NCBI GenBank assembly: GCA_022925895.1
Contig: JAKSYS010000881.1
Location: 744,001-808,000, forward strand
Length of the DNA: 64,000 nt
Reading direction: 5' to 3'
Origin: Fragilaria crotonensis
Lineage: Eukaryota; Bacillariophyta; Fragilariophyceae; Fragilariales; Fragilariaceae
Below are positions 41,342-52,156 of the stretch, piece by piece. The position numbers and the translations under genes are program-made. The number at the start of each line of letters is the position of its first letter. Position 1 is the stretch's first letter. The notes beneath the pieces were generated by a model. It did not search any database. It was not told the origin of the DNA and saw only the letters and a program-made list of their open reading frames with translations.

Positions 41342-42067
41342 TTATGCATCATCATTGTCTTCGTCATCACCTTCATCATCGTCTTCATCATCATCTATCC
41401 AACCGTCATCATCATCAAAGTCGAAGTCTTCAAATTCCATGCCTTCCACCATACCACGTGGCAATGATTCGTCGTCACCTCCGAAGGTTCCGATAGTCGT
41501 CCGTTTTGCTCCAGCAGACACCTTGTCAATAAGATACATGACGTCAACAGCAGCAGAAATATCCACTTGGACAAAGGTCAAATCGGGCGTCGCCTTAACG
41601 TGACTCATGCGCTGTGCCAGAGTGTGGCGCAGCTCTTTTGTGTTCTGAACCAACCAGCTGTATGCGCGGCGACGGTCGACAACAGCGTTACTGCCCTCAC
41701 TACCCTCATTTGCAACACCCTTGCGGATCGATACCGCCACTCGGGCTTGTTTGAGATCGGGAGAAACGTCGGCGTTAACTATGGAGATACGTTTTCGCAA
41801 CTCGTCTTCCAAATAGTCTGGATCGCCTTTGATGAGACCAGTATGAATAATCTGAGAGAGTTCTGTCCGCACCAAATGGCCGACGCGCTCTTGCCGCTTC
41901 GAACGCTCTTTGCCATACCTCGGGGATGATCTTCCCTTGGCACTGTATCCCATATAAAGCCGTGTTGATAAACATGCCTCAGAAAGTGAGGGCGTGGAGA
42001 GTGTGAACGACGACGTTGGCGCCATCCACATCATGAAACAACCTAGACAAGCAGAAGTCGGCCTCAT
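41342..42067 (-). CDS. rbfA: Ribosome-binding factor A (RbfA), organellar
   Basis: A single exon of 241 residues from ATG at 42067. RbfA is a KH-fold protein that matures the 5' end of the bacterial-type small-subunit rRNA, so here it should act in plastid or mitochondrial ribosomes. The family core is seen at about residues 58-175: RQERVGHLVRTELSQIIHTGL, VNADVSPDLKQARVAVSI, LRHTLAQRMSHVKATPDLTFV, SAAVDVMYLIDKV. The N-terminal 55 residues are Ser/Thr/Arg-rich and look like a transit sequence; I cannot tell plastid from mitochondrion. The C-terminal 35 residues are almost all Asp/Glu (DDDDGWIDDDEDDDEGDD), an unusual acidic tail. Divergent from the ABC gene at 42851. Confidence 0.9.
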   Translation of the reverse strand: MRPTSACLGCFMMWMAPTSSFTLSTPSLSEACLSTRLYMGYSAKGRSSPRYGKERSKRQERVGHLVRTELSQIIHTGLIKGDPDYLEDELRKRISIVNADVSPDLKQARVAVSIRKGVANEGSEGSNAVVDRRRAYSWLVQNTKELRHTLAQRMSHVKATPDLTFVQVDISAAVDVMYLIDKVSAGAKRTTIGTFGGDDESLPRGMVEGMEFEDFDFDDDDGWIDDDEDDDEGDDEDNDDA

Positions 42068-42850
42068 CAGACTAATTCAACGAGAAAGGATCGACGCTTC
42101 TCAGCAAGAGGAGCAAGGAGAGGACGGGATAGCTTAACAGCAGTGCTTGTTCTTTGATGGAGATTGCCTGTACTGTAGACTGTAGACTGTTGACTGTCGA
42201 CTGCCATCGGAACTTCAACATTTGTTCGTTTTTTACACACATCGGTGGCTGATTAATGGCTGAAGATAGCGCAAGGAGCGAGGCGCACTGAGTTCCGTAG
42301 TTCCGTACTGGTGTGCAGTTATAGTGGTACGTTCTTCGTTCTTCTGAACAGATTAAGACGGAACGATTTATCATACAGTGCACGGGGTATGGGATCCTGT
42401 ACTGTACCGGCTATTGTGCTGTAATGTAGGCATACAGTTCGGGCAAGCGTGCCTAACGGTACTACATCCAGTACAACTACTCGTAGATGACATACCAGGT
42501 ACATGTATCATAGAAACATAGAAACGCCTCCTCCACATGGATTATCCGACAAGCGCTACGTGAAATGAGTTGGAGTTTGCAGTACTCCAGTACAAGTACC
42601 CCGTAGGTAAATCATGACTTGTGGACTGTGGAGTGTGGAGAGTCACTTGGAGTGTGGAGTGTGGAGGACGCAGGTCGACCAACGCCGATTTCATACTCTC
42701 TCTTTTCATGCAAATGGATTTTATTTCGACTTTCCACAACTCCATCACTCCGAACTCCGAACCCTTTTCGATATTACCACCTGATTGTGTAGCTTCCGCA
42801 GTGCGTCGCTCCTGTCGGTTACTCCCACCTGCTGGACAAAAGTTTGGATC
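42068..42850. other. Divergent intergenic region, 0.78 kb
   Basis: Between rbfA (-) and the ABC ATPase gene (+). Holds short repeats (TGTAGACTGTAGACTGT near 42174; GTGGAGTGTGGAG near 42630-42665) and GTAC-rich DNA at 42400-42600. No gene is seen. Confidence 0.55.
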
Positions 42851-45410
42851 ATGAATGCGACAATCTCGGGTCCTCTCCATTTTGGTTTCAACCTGACAAC
42901 ACACCGTGATAAGGACTTGGATGGGGATGCTACGAGTTTCTTTCAGTATGAATGTATTATTGCGGCAATCTCTGTTGCTTTCTTTCGAACCACCATTAAG
43001 TCGCATCATCATGAGCCATTGGCGCTTCGCCTGTTCTCTTCCCTCACTCTGGCAGGCTTGGCTTTTGTGAAGAAACCATATGAAATCATTTGCGCCATGC
43101 AAATGTTTTCGTACGCCGTCCCCTTGCTGCTAAAGCATCAGCAGATCACACGATCAAGCGTACCACCAAGAAAGCTGAATTGGTTACTTCTCGTCGCATT
43201 GAGTGCGTGCTTATCTCTTGCGATAAGTCACTTTGTGTTATCCGATGACTTCTTTGCAATCATGGCGTTTGTGACACCTTCAGTCATCAAGAATTTGGTC
43301 TTTTATCTTATTCCGATCTATGAAATGCAACAGGCATATGATATCATCACTCAATTCGTGGATCCAGATGTTCTTCAGAAACAGTTGTCGCATTTGTTGT
43401 TCGTTACCTTTAATATTCAAGTGGGTATTGGATACCTCGGGATTGAGTTTCTGAAGAGAGAGCAAAGGAGACGGAATGAACTTGTTAGACTAGACATGAC
43501 GAATGATCCAGATGCGACAGCTCCGACAGAAAATGGACCAAAACCTCCTGAGGAGCTTGTGATGAAACAGAAGGACGCATCGCGACGATTCCAACGAGGT
43601 GCAGCACCGTTCATCCTCATGACTGCGACGCCGTACATGTTTCAACTCATCGCGTATGGAAACGTCAACATGTTCGCGTTTGCGTGTTTACAAGACGATA
43701 TTCATCGCGCCGTCCGTCTGAACCAACTATTCAAGAATGACTCACATTTAGTGGCCATGGCGAATGACTCTGCTACGTCGCCAGAAGGTAAGTCCTTCAT
43801 TTCTTGGTAGTAATGGTTCTATTTGAAGCCCGATGCATCTCACCTTCTGGAATTTAGCGTATGCGCAGTCCATGGACGAAGTTGTGAACACAATATACGA
43901 CCTTGTTAACAGAAAATTCTTTAGTCTACCGAAGCTCATGCTCCTTCCTGGAATAATGATGCGTCAACCATTGCTTGTCGCTCAGATCACCCCTTTCATT
44001 TTCGGGTCCGATTTCATCAATGCGAAGATTCTTGCCTTCCTCACCACTAGCATTGAGAAGTATAAGAAGGAGTCCATGGAAATCCAATCAGTTCGGTCGA
44101 AGGTGGAGTCTTTTGACATGAAAAACGCGGATTTGTTGCAACGTAGTGGTGTTGGAGCGACGGCTTTTACTCAGAAGAAGTGGGAAGAGCTTACGGTCAG
44201 CATTCAGCAAAAAACGTTCATGGCATCCCTTTTGACCAGAACGAAACGATTCTTCAATTGGATTCAACACCATTTTGTTTTTTCTGTCATGATCGACTGC
44301 GCCCTCGCCCAACTTATTGCGGCTGGAAAAATTGTATCGGCTGAGATCTTCGTCTTCTCTCGTGCCATAGAGGATGCTGTTGATACTGTATTGATGAGGA
44401 GTCGTGCCGAGTCGGAGCTGGCGAGGATGCTGACTCAAATAGACAAGCTCAAAGAGCTTGCAAGCGCCTGGGAAAAGAGCAGAAGTCGCTTGCTCTTGCC
44501 TTGCCTCGTCAGTCCTCACGAAGTTACGCACTCTGGGATTGTCCTCAAGAACCTACATTACTCTCGCGGGAGTGCATCAGTGAGCGTCGACCACCTGAAC
44601 ATTGATCCAGGAGTTTATGCGCTGACCGGAGCAAATGGATCTGGAAAGAGTACGCTCTTCCGAGTGCTCATGAGCTGCCAAACGAATGTCAAGAGCACTG
44701 ATCTCCCCAGTAGCATCACTTTTGCCTCACCAAGCCGTCCCATCATTGAAGAAGCAGACGTACCAGATGATGCATGCTCCGCCATTGATGAAATTTGCCC
44801 GCCACCTGACGAAAATGCTGGCCGACATCCAAAGCTTGAAATCACTTTGCCCTCATCTGATGTTGCAGAGATTAGCCAGAGCTTCTACTGGCCACTCTAC
44901 ACGCGACCGATTGACTGGATTTATCAGACACATTTGTCGGACAAGGATGCTGGAGAAAAGGCACGGGTGGTTGCGGAGCTGCTGCAAGATCTGGAGTTCC
45001 GGCAGATAAAGAGGGAGAATACAGGCAGCATCGCAAATGAATCGCAGGCTGAATCCACGTCTGTTGACATAGTTATGGACGAACTGCAAGAGACAAAGGA
45101 TGATTGGTTTAACGATCTGTCAGGTGGACAAAAGAGCAAGGTCGAACTTGTACGGAAGGTCTTTCTGCACGACTCGTGTCCTAGCGTCCTCTTGATTGAC
45201 GAGACAATGGCTCCCTTGGATCCAACCAGCAAGGGTTTGGTCATGTCAAAGCTGAAAGCATTTTGCCACGGTAGTGTGGTGATCGTCATCTACCACACAG
45301 ACGTTACCGATGACGATGGCGGCGTCGAATGCGTACCTGGAAACAACTTCTTCGATGCCAACTTGCATCTTGAAAATAGGACACTAAAGACACGGCCGCT
45401 GTGTTCATAG
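42851..45410 (+). CDS. Membrane protein with C-terminal ABC ATPase domain, unclassified
   Basis: Two exons (42851-43787, 43858-45410; 70-bp intron) give 829 residues. The N-terminal half has hydrophobic segments at about residues 30-130 and 235-280 (YECIIAAISVAFF, LNWLLLVALSACLSLAISHFV) and long amphipathic helices. The C-terminal 290 residues hold a nucleotide-binding domain: Walker A GANGSGKST (about 570), signature LSGGQKSKVELVRKV (about 732), Walker B SVLLIDETMAPLDP (about 757) and H-loop IYHTD (about 787). About 160 residues separate Walker A from the signature, longer than usual, with a Pro/Asp-rich insert. One half-transporter would have to dimerise. The membrane region does not resemble any ABC subfamily I know, so the substrate is unknown. 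Residues needed for ATP hydrolysis are present. Confidence 0.85.
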
Positions 45411-46417
45411 TTTAACCTCGCTGTGATGCCCGTATAGGGGACAATTCATAAGTCAAATCCTTGCGAAAAACCGCCTGGCTGCGTGGACAGCTTACATTCA
45501 GTAGATGCAAATGCTTTCGAAAGTTGGACCGATAGCTTTGCAACGAACCAGGATGGAGGCATAGGAACCATTTTAATTACGCGCCGCATACACCCGGCCA
45601 TTGGCCGCATGCCTTCAGTCTGCCCTGTGTCTACCGGTAGTGTGGAGTTTGGAGTTAGACTTTTTTGCCGGCGTAAAAGTCGGCACGTCAAAACTGTACC
45701 AAGTACAGTACAAGTACTGTACTTTGTAGGTAGTGCTGCGACGGAACGTGCTGATGCACTTGAAAACGAGGGAGCTTGGGAGGTTGGAGCCCAAGTCACA
45801 TATCACTTTTCCAGTACTCTAAAATGTTTAAAAAATACTGCATACTACTACATAAAGAATACTGGTATGCATATGTATAGTATTATGTATGATGTTGTAG
45901 TAGCGTACCAGGGTATTTACATAAATCAGCACAGATGTGCTATTTCTGGCGATTTACGAATCGTACCCGTTTCAACGTAGAAATCACGCGTGCACTGTCT
46001 ATGAGTGGGTTGTGGAGTGGTACGGAGGATTGAGAAACGAGTTTAAAAGTGCTTGTTTTAGGCAAAACCCAGGCTCCGATGGCAAAAATACCCGCTTGCT
46101 ATGAATTGGCGCCGAATCATGATCAAATTTAGAAAGATGAAGCGGGAACCCGACCGATAGATAGCCTGAAATGCTCGCCCTGTGACGGAAATTCGTTGAG
46201 AACGCCTCACGGAAGCAATACGTTATCTCTTGTACTGTCCTCCTCATGTCACTGGAGAAACATTTTTCTCCTCAATCCACATTTGTGAGCAACAAACGAC
46301 TGCTCCATACGTACCTAGTAATTACTTTGTAGTGATCCCAAAGGCAGCGAGACGCAGTGCTGACCACATCTCATTACATTCTTCTTTGCTTGGCTTGGCG
46401 AGAGAAGCAGCGTGATC
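45411..46417. other. Intergenic, 1.0 kb, no gene seen
   Basis: No supportable gene. GTAC/ACCGGTAG motifs cluster at 45630-45730. The frame 45483-45980 lacks recognisable domains and overlaps this motif-rich DNA. Confidence 0.55.
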
Positions 46418-47648
46418 ATGGGCCCAAAACGAGGTAAGGGAGTACAGTCGCAGAGCAGCGGCAATCGCAAGTCGCATGCTTCCTCTCATTCCAACATGGA
46501 GCATGACGCCATGTTTTCTAAGCAACAAAAAGAGCAGCAAAGGGTGGACATGCAGATAAATGAGCTTCAGGAGATATGGGACGAATTTCAAGGGCCCGCC
46601 ACGCCCAGGCTGTTTTCAACTTGGAAAGAGATCGCCTCTGTGGGCTTGTTCCTGCTCTCCCTCGGTATGCTCTCAGTTATTGTTGGTCTGGCCGCTGGCA
46701 TGACAATATCTATCCACTACTTTGAAGATCCTCTGCATCGCTTCGATAACCAGGGTATGGTAATAAACAGTCAGCATAAGGTCACAACATACGACAATGA
46801 TATCCTTACCAGAAATGTGATGCCGAATTCGAGCAGCATTGATTTGGGGAGGGTGGAGTCAACCACCATTAGAGGAGAGCGAATGGTTGTGTCGATAGTT
46901 CGCGACGATGATTTACTTGGACCGGTAGTAGAATCAGTTGCTGGGGAAACATTTCGTGACATTTTCTTTGCCAAGTCGCCAACAAAGCCGACCCTGTGCC
47001 CAGACGGAAAGACGATGGGGTTCAGTAGCTGGGAAGTGCTCATGACTGCCATTCATGAGACAAATGCTTTGAGTTCAGAGAAAAGCCACCGTTGGCGCGA
47101 GTACTTTTCTTCGATTAAATCGCATGAATTTGGAGCATTCCAAGATGATGCGTTGTATTACGAAGACGAGTCAGTATTTACCATTTGCCCTGGAGCCACT
47201 CTCAAAGGAAGACGACCAATATTCATAAATGCAGAGAACAGCGTCATCGAGTGTGATGCGTGTACTATTGATGTTGCAGGAACGCACTTCGGATTTGGAC
47301 CGCATGCGAGGAACGTGCTAGTTCGTGGTGTTACATTCAAGGGGACATACCCATCGAGCGTAGCATTTAACCACGACGGAGCAGAGGTCACGTTTGAGGA
47401 TTGCTTGTGGATAACAAGCTCGAGAAAATTAAAATCTGGAACAGTGGCTGATCTAAACTCGTCCAGGTACGGATTCTAGTGTTGTTGCATAATTCGGAAG
47501 ACATGGGTGTCTCACTGTTGCCTTTCTCCGCAGCGTCGTCAACTTTCACCGGTGTCAAGTCGCTGATACTAAGGGCGCGCCTCGTGGTAGCTATGCTTTG
47601 TTCGGTGTACCCAATGCGCGGTCCTACACCACACCGATGCAGACCTAA
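46418..47648 (+). CDS. Single-pass membrane protein with beta-helix-like ectodomain
   Basis: Two exons (46418-47466, 47534-47648) give 387 residues; the ATG at 46418 is the first in frame. The basic, Gln-rich N-terminus with a short coiled coil (KQQKEQQRVDMQINELQEIW) is followed by one transmembrane helix at about residues 75-98 (EIASVGLFLLSLGMLSVIVG), implying a type II topology with the C-terminal domain outside. The last 130 residues (FTICPGATLKGRRPIFINAEN, VLVRGVTFKGTYPSSVAF, VTFEDCLWI, NFHRCQVAD) have the rung spacing of a right-handed parallel beta-helix (pectate-lyase-like). No catalytic residues are identified. The small second exon restores the last rung. Function unknown. Confidence 0.72.
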
Positions 47649-47844
47649 GTCCTGATCAAAGTCTTGTAAGCAAATACTGAAGTACTAGCGTTCTACCTAT
47701 GCACAGCGACTTCTCGTAAAATCTCCGTATCCATTATGCGCTATTCCTGGTGAATACTCTAGTAGTAGTACTTCAAGTTCCTTTACAATCGTCATAATTC
47801 GCTAACGCCTTTCGCTGCCACGGCACACCACCCTTCCGCATGAA

Positions 47845-49223
47845 TCACACCAACAACCTCGTTGCAGCAGCAGGTTCCAACCCCTCGATCTCGCCGTAAA
47901 GGACTTCCAAAACTGAGTCGAAGTTAGGTCGGACATTTAGCCGGGTATCCCAGCACTTTTTCATCATACGACAAAGATTAGCAGGCCACTCGGCCATTGT
48001 AACAGGACGGTGGTGTTGTTGGAAGACCCGAGAGACAAACATCTCGGGGGTGTAAAATCCGTATGGAGGCTCCAATGCCAAAATGTACCACAGAATCATG
48101 CTGAAGGAGTCTACAGTAGAACAGAATTTTTTTCGTAAGCTCTGGAAATCAAACAGAAAAAGTCAGAAGTTGAGTTCGTGAGCACTCACAGATATCAGCC
48201 TTTTGGTTGTACGCCTGTTTCAGGCCAACTTCAGGCGCCATGTATCTGATAGAACCAGTAAATCCTGTAAGCTTGTAAAGACCATCTTCCGTCCTGTCTT
48301 TGTCTTTGAGTTCCTTCGCCAAACCCAAGTCATATATTTTCACATTTCCCTTGCCGTCAAACCCAACGTTGTCGGGTTTCTGCGAATGCAAAGTAGTAGG
48401 GTATTTCACGTTAATGACAAAATGCGATGTTACAGAACCAGATGACGAGACCAGCACTCACAAGATCACGATAGACAAGATTAACAGAGTGAATATACTT
48501 GAGCGCATTGGCAATTCCATATGCAGCCTCCAGGCGGTTCACGTCAAGCATCAGTTGCTTTCTTCCCCCAACAAAGACACCAGTGATTCCTTTGCATTGC
48601 CGATCGGTAGTCGTCCACCTCTTCATCCTCATGGGAAGCGTTTCGTGAAGACGATCCAACATAATGAAATATCCTTCCCTGTATGGACCACCTTCCGCGA
48701 CAGCTTTGATTTCGATAATGTTCGGGTGACTTAACGTGGCGAGATATTTGGCCTCTAGCGCCAAATCGACAGTTCCTTTCAGAAACGTGATTCGGTTAGT
48801 GTAAACCCACTCCTCCGCAACTTGCTTAATCACGAAGCCGGATCCTTTTCCTCTGTTGCAAGCATAGGTCAAGTATTCCTTGGTGGACATCTCTACTCCA
48901 TTGTAAGTCAAATTCATGACTCCATTCTGCTGGACTTGCTCGTTGAGATTGGAGCTGCTATTGCTTCGTTGTCTCGACATGAAGGGGCGTCGAGCTTTAT
49001 TGCTTTTGATTGCGACAAGTTCCTTGACAGTGCAAAAGCCACCACGCCCGATGATGCGTCCAGTTTGAATCTCCCCGTGAGTGAACGTGGTCAAGTTCTT
49101 GAACTTCTCAGCGTTGAAAAAATTCGATTCGCGTTCAAGTCCCTCGACAACGTCCTGTGCAGTTTGAAGGAGCACCTTTGGTGGGGCGTTTTTAATTTGA
49201 ACATCGTTGGGAATAACTACCAT
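47845..49223 (-). CDS. Protein kinase with YRD and DLG variants
   Basis: Three exons (48462-49223, 48190-48379, 47845-48110) give 405 residues; the junctions restore YRDL|KPDN and ADIY|SFSMILW. Kinase motifs: glycine loop IIGRGGFCTVKE, Lys in FVIKQVAEE, YRDLKPDN (Tyr for the usual His, catalytic Asp kept), IYDLG (DLG for DFG, metal-binding Asp kept), YMAPEV, then the C-lobe with KCWDTRLNVRPNF, a TKL-like ending. A long insert of about 70 residues with a Ser/Asn-rich stretch sits between the glycine loop and the Lys. All phosphotransfer residues are present, so it should be active. No extra domain is seen. Two of the introns fall within kinase motifs. Confidence 0.85.
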
Positions 49224-50454
49224 CGTAGTTGTTGTCTAGAGGAGTGAAAGATGAATGCAAAAGGCTATTAGACCGGTCGTTATGGCAATAATGCTGCAAG
49301 GGGATTTGCTCAGTGAGTTTGATCACCAAGCAATCGATGGAGGGCACACTTCGCTTGTAGGAAATAAGAATGACCTTATGACTTCAGGAAAGCAAAAGCA
49401 GTTCTCCGCTTTCAGGGACTAATAAAAGGATACTGGACTTATCCACTTCTCAGTTTCTCAGGGCGTCACGAAGGATATCGGTGGACAGAAATTGGGGTCA
49501 GGATTCTCATACTCCAGTCACAAGACAGATCAAAGAGAGCGGCAACGACGCACAGACGATGCACGTGAATTCTTCACCGTATCATACTATATAGTGTAGC
49601 ACCGGCATCTACTTACTCGGAGTACATCGATAATGCTACGTCGTATGTACTTGTACACTTGTACTACTCCGAGTACCTCGGACTGCCGGAAGTTCCAACA
49701 CAAGACAAGCCCTTCGTGCATTTTCATGTGTTCGGAGGATAGAAGTCATTGGTCAAGGTGGTCATGCCCATTGCACTTTCGTTTTGCGGTATATTATCGA
49801 TTTATGCAATGATGCCTGCCAGGTGCCTGGGCAACCCCGTCCCCCGTCCGATTGGAAGACATCATGACTATGGACCATTTGCACTTTCGGTGTGCCTTCG
49901 ATATAAGTTTCATAGGCGCTTTAAGATTTAAGGCTTTATATGAAAAGATGTTCCGCCTGTAGAAGCTTCTCAGTTTGAGATAACAGAAACTCTACTATGA
50001 CATTTTCCGAACTTGTTATGTAATTCCATCTAAATACTCCAGTAGACGTTCTGTCATAGATGAACTATCCGCAGTACTCTGTACCAGGTATGATATATAA
50101 GAAAAAGCTGGGGCAGTTCACTAAGAAACCTGATGAGGAAACACGAAAAAACAATTTTTTAGGCGTACTTCTACTGGAGTACTACAGTTCACGAGTACCA
50201 TATACTAGTTTTTTCTTTGAGTTGACGAGTTTTGTTGCGCTGGATCCCACCGTAGGTAGCACGTGAAACGGTCATATTGTGACGTCATCATTGACGTCAT
50301 TTCCTTGCATTCTAATCGAAACCGGTACCGGTACAAGTACAGCAACACAAAGTGACATCAAGCGTACAAATACTCGTACCGTTACAGTAGTTATTTAGAG
50401 CTTAGACGAGCATGAGACAGTCCATCTCAAACTTTCAAGGCGGGGGCGCAAACG
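49224..50454. other. Divergent intergenic region, 1.2 kb
   Basis: Between the kinase (-) and the WDR89-like gene (+). GTAC-rich at 49600-49680 and 50325-50390 (with ACCGGTACCGGTAC). Two TGACGTCA sites lie at 50280-50299. The frames within show no domain. Confidence 0.55.
50280..50299. promoter_or_regulatory. Pair of TGACGTCA (CRE-type) sites
   Basis: Two full palindromes TGACGTCA at 50280-50287 and 50292-50299, 12 bases apart start to start, about 155 bases upstream of the WDR89-like start. TGACGT/ACGTCA elements are bound by bZIP factors and in diatoms are known as CO2/cAMP-responsive elements. Function here is inference. Confidence 0.5.
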
Positions 50455-51578
50455 ATGAACATTTTGTCACTCTCACCGGCAAGCACCGTTGTCACAAATT
50501 TTTCGGCTACCTCGACAAGCAACGGCGGTGTTCAGGACAGCTACGACGAGGGTGTATGGGTGCTCAGCTGTTGTAGCGGATCATCGTGGCTTGGTTGTGC
50601 ACTCAGTAACGGTGTGGTCCATGTTTACGACCAAGAACGATTTCAGCCGATACAGTCCTACACCGCTCCACATGGCGATAGTCAAATAACAGATCTGTCA
50701 TCTGACTCCTTCAATGCATTAGCATCTTCATCGAAGAACGGTTCTGTCTGCATCTACGACGTGCGCCAAGTCGCACCGGCTCTCACTTTCAACTTGCCAA
50801 AGAACGAACAAGCCCTGTCGGTTGCATTGGGATATGGAGGAGCCCTTGCCGCTGTAGGGAGTTCCAAGGCCCAAATCCATTTTCATGACTTGAGGGCTGG
50901 AGGACACTGCTGGGGTCCTATGTGGACGCTCACACCGACGATGTTACTAGAGTACGATTTCAACCGTCCACCGATAAAGGCGAAACCACCTCCTTCTTGA
51001 TATCGGCATCAGAGGATGGCTTGGCATGCATCTTTGACACTAGCAAACCCTCGGAGGAAGCCGCCTTACAAGGTGTTCTCAATGTTCAAAGCCCGCTTCG
51101 GGAAGCAGGTTTCTTTGGACCCGCCTTTGAGGGGGTGTATTGTTTGACAGGAAGCGAGACACTTAGTGTGTGGCATCACGATACGGCGCAGCGCATTTGC
51201 GATTTTGGTCTCGATCTAAGAAGTGACCTATCTGATCTAGTCAATTCGCCAGTGGACTATTTGGTGGATTGTTATTGGAATGCATCCAAGGAGCAGCTGT
51301 TACTATTGGCAGGTAGTCACTCCGGCGACGGCACAGTGTTTCAAGTCGAGGCGGGTAAAATCACTCCGCTCTGCAAACTCCAAGATGGCCATCGAGGCGA
51401 CATTCGTTCATGGACTCACATTCAAAATGACAACGTGCTTGCTACGGTTGGCGAAGACGCCAGATTGTGTGCGTGGAATCAAATCGGAGGTGAGTCGCCG
51501 TCACCTACACGACCATCAAAAGGAGCCCCGGCAAGGCGACAGAAGGGAAAGTCAAAAGGAATTAATAATCCTTATTAA
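50455..51578 (+). CDS. WDR89-like WD40 repeat protein, frame interrupted once
   Basis: Two overlapping frames together match one WD40 protein of about 370 residues. The first runs from ATG at 50455 through VVHVYDQERFQPIQ, SVCIYDVRQVAPAL and IHFHDLRAGG; the second continues with TLLGSYVDAHTDDVTRVRF, LISASEDGLACIFDTS, LSVWHHDTAQRI and LATVGEDARLCAWNQ, ending in a basic tail. The joined order and the HTDDVT.V.F block recall WDR89. The change of frame falls near 50903-50910 in GCTGGAGGACACTG and is best explained by one missing base (or two extra); no intron fits. It may be a sequence error or a true mutation. It ends tail to tail with riboflavin kinase, the stop codons overlapping. Confidence 0.75.
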
Positions 51579-52156
51579 GAATCCTTAGTCACTGCATCGC
51601 TTCCCTCGACCCAATCATGTTCCTGCACGGTCAGGTCATCCGTTCCGTCGCCCAGGAGTTCTGAATCTTGAATATCTTTCTTTATGGCTTCGATCAACTT
51701 TTCCAAGCCTTCAAAAGGCAACTCCGGTCGCAGATATCCAACCACAGACAACCTTATTGGTTCGTCGTAGAATTCACGCAACACCGTCTCCTGACAAGAG
51801 CTCTTATGGCGTCGTTCATCTGACGGTGGCGCAATCAAATGAGGTTCCACTGTTTTCGTTTCGTTCCCAAAATAAGGATTGTAACCAATCGAAATTGCCG
51901 CTTTATAGACCTTCCTATCTTCCTCACTCTTATCTCCAACACGGGCGAAGCCCCAGTAGATGCCGCATGGCATTGCGTCAAAGGATGTGGAAAAGTCACC
52001 AGACTCTCGACACAGGTTGGCGGTGGGAATTCCGAGATCGGTGCTGCCCCTCCCGAATCCTCGCACCACTTTCGATATCATGCGGATTGGCAGGTGCTTA
52101 CCAACATCATCGACAGATATCGGATCTGTGCTCTCTTGATCGCCAGGGGGATCCAT
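51575..52156 (-). CDS. Riboflavin kinase (flavokinase)
   Basis: A single exon of 193 residues from ATG at 52156. It phosphorylates riboflavin to FMN. The eukaryote-type stand-alone flavokinase fold is visible: VVRGFGRGSTDLGIPTANL (the P-loop-like glycine turn with the PTAN motif, about 30-50), GIYWGFARV (about 66), AAISIGYNPYFGNETKTVEPHL (about 85-107), then FYDEPIRLSVVGYLRPELPFEGLEKLIEAI. No FAD-synthetase or phosphatase partner domain is fused. No transit peptide is evident, so it is likely cytosolic. The TAA at 51577-51575 overlaps the WDR89 stop on the other strand. Confidence 0.94.
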   Translation of the reverse strand: MDPPGDQESTDPISVDDVGKHLPIRMISKVVRGFGRGSTDLGIPTANLCRESGDFSTSFDAMPCGIYWGFARVGDKSEEDRKVYKAAISIGYNPYFGNETKTVEPHLIAPPSDERRHKSSCQETVLREFYDEPIRLSVVGYLRPELPFEGLEKLIEAIKKDIQDSELLGDGTDDLTVQEHDWVEGSDAVTKDS

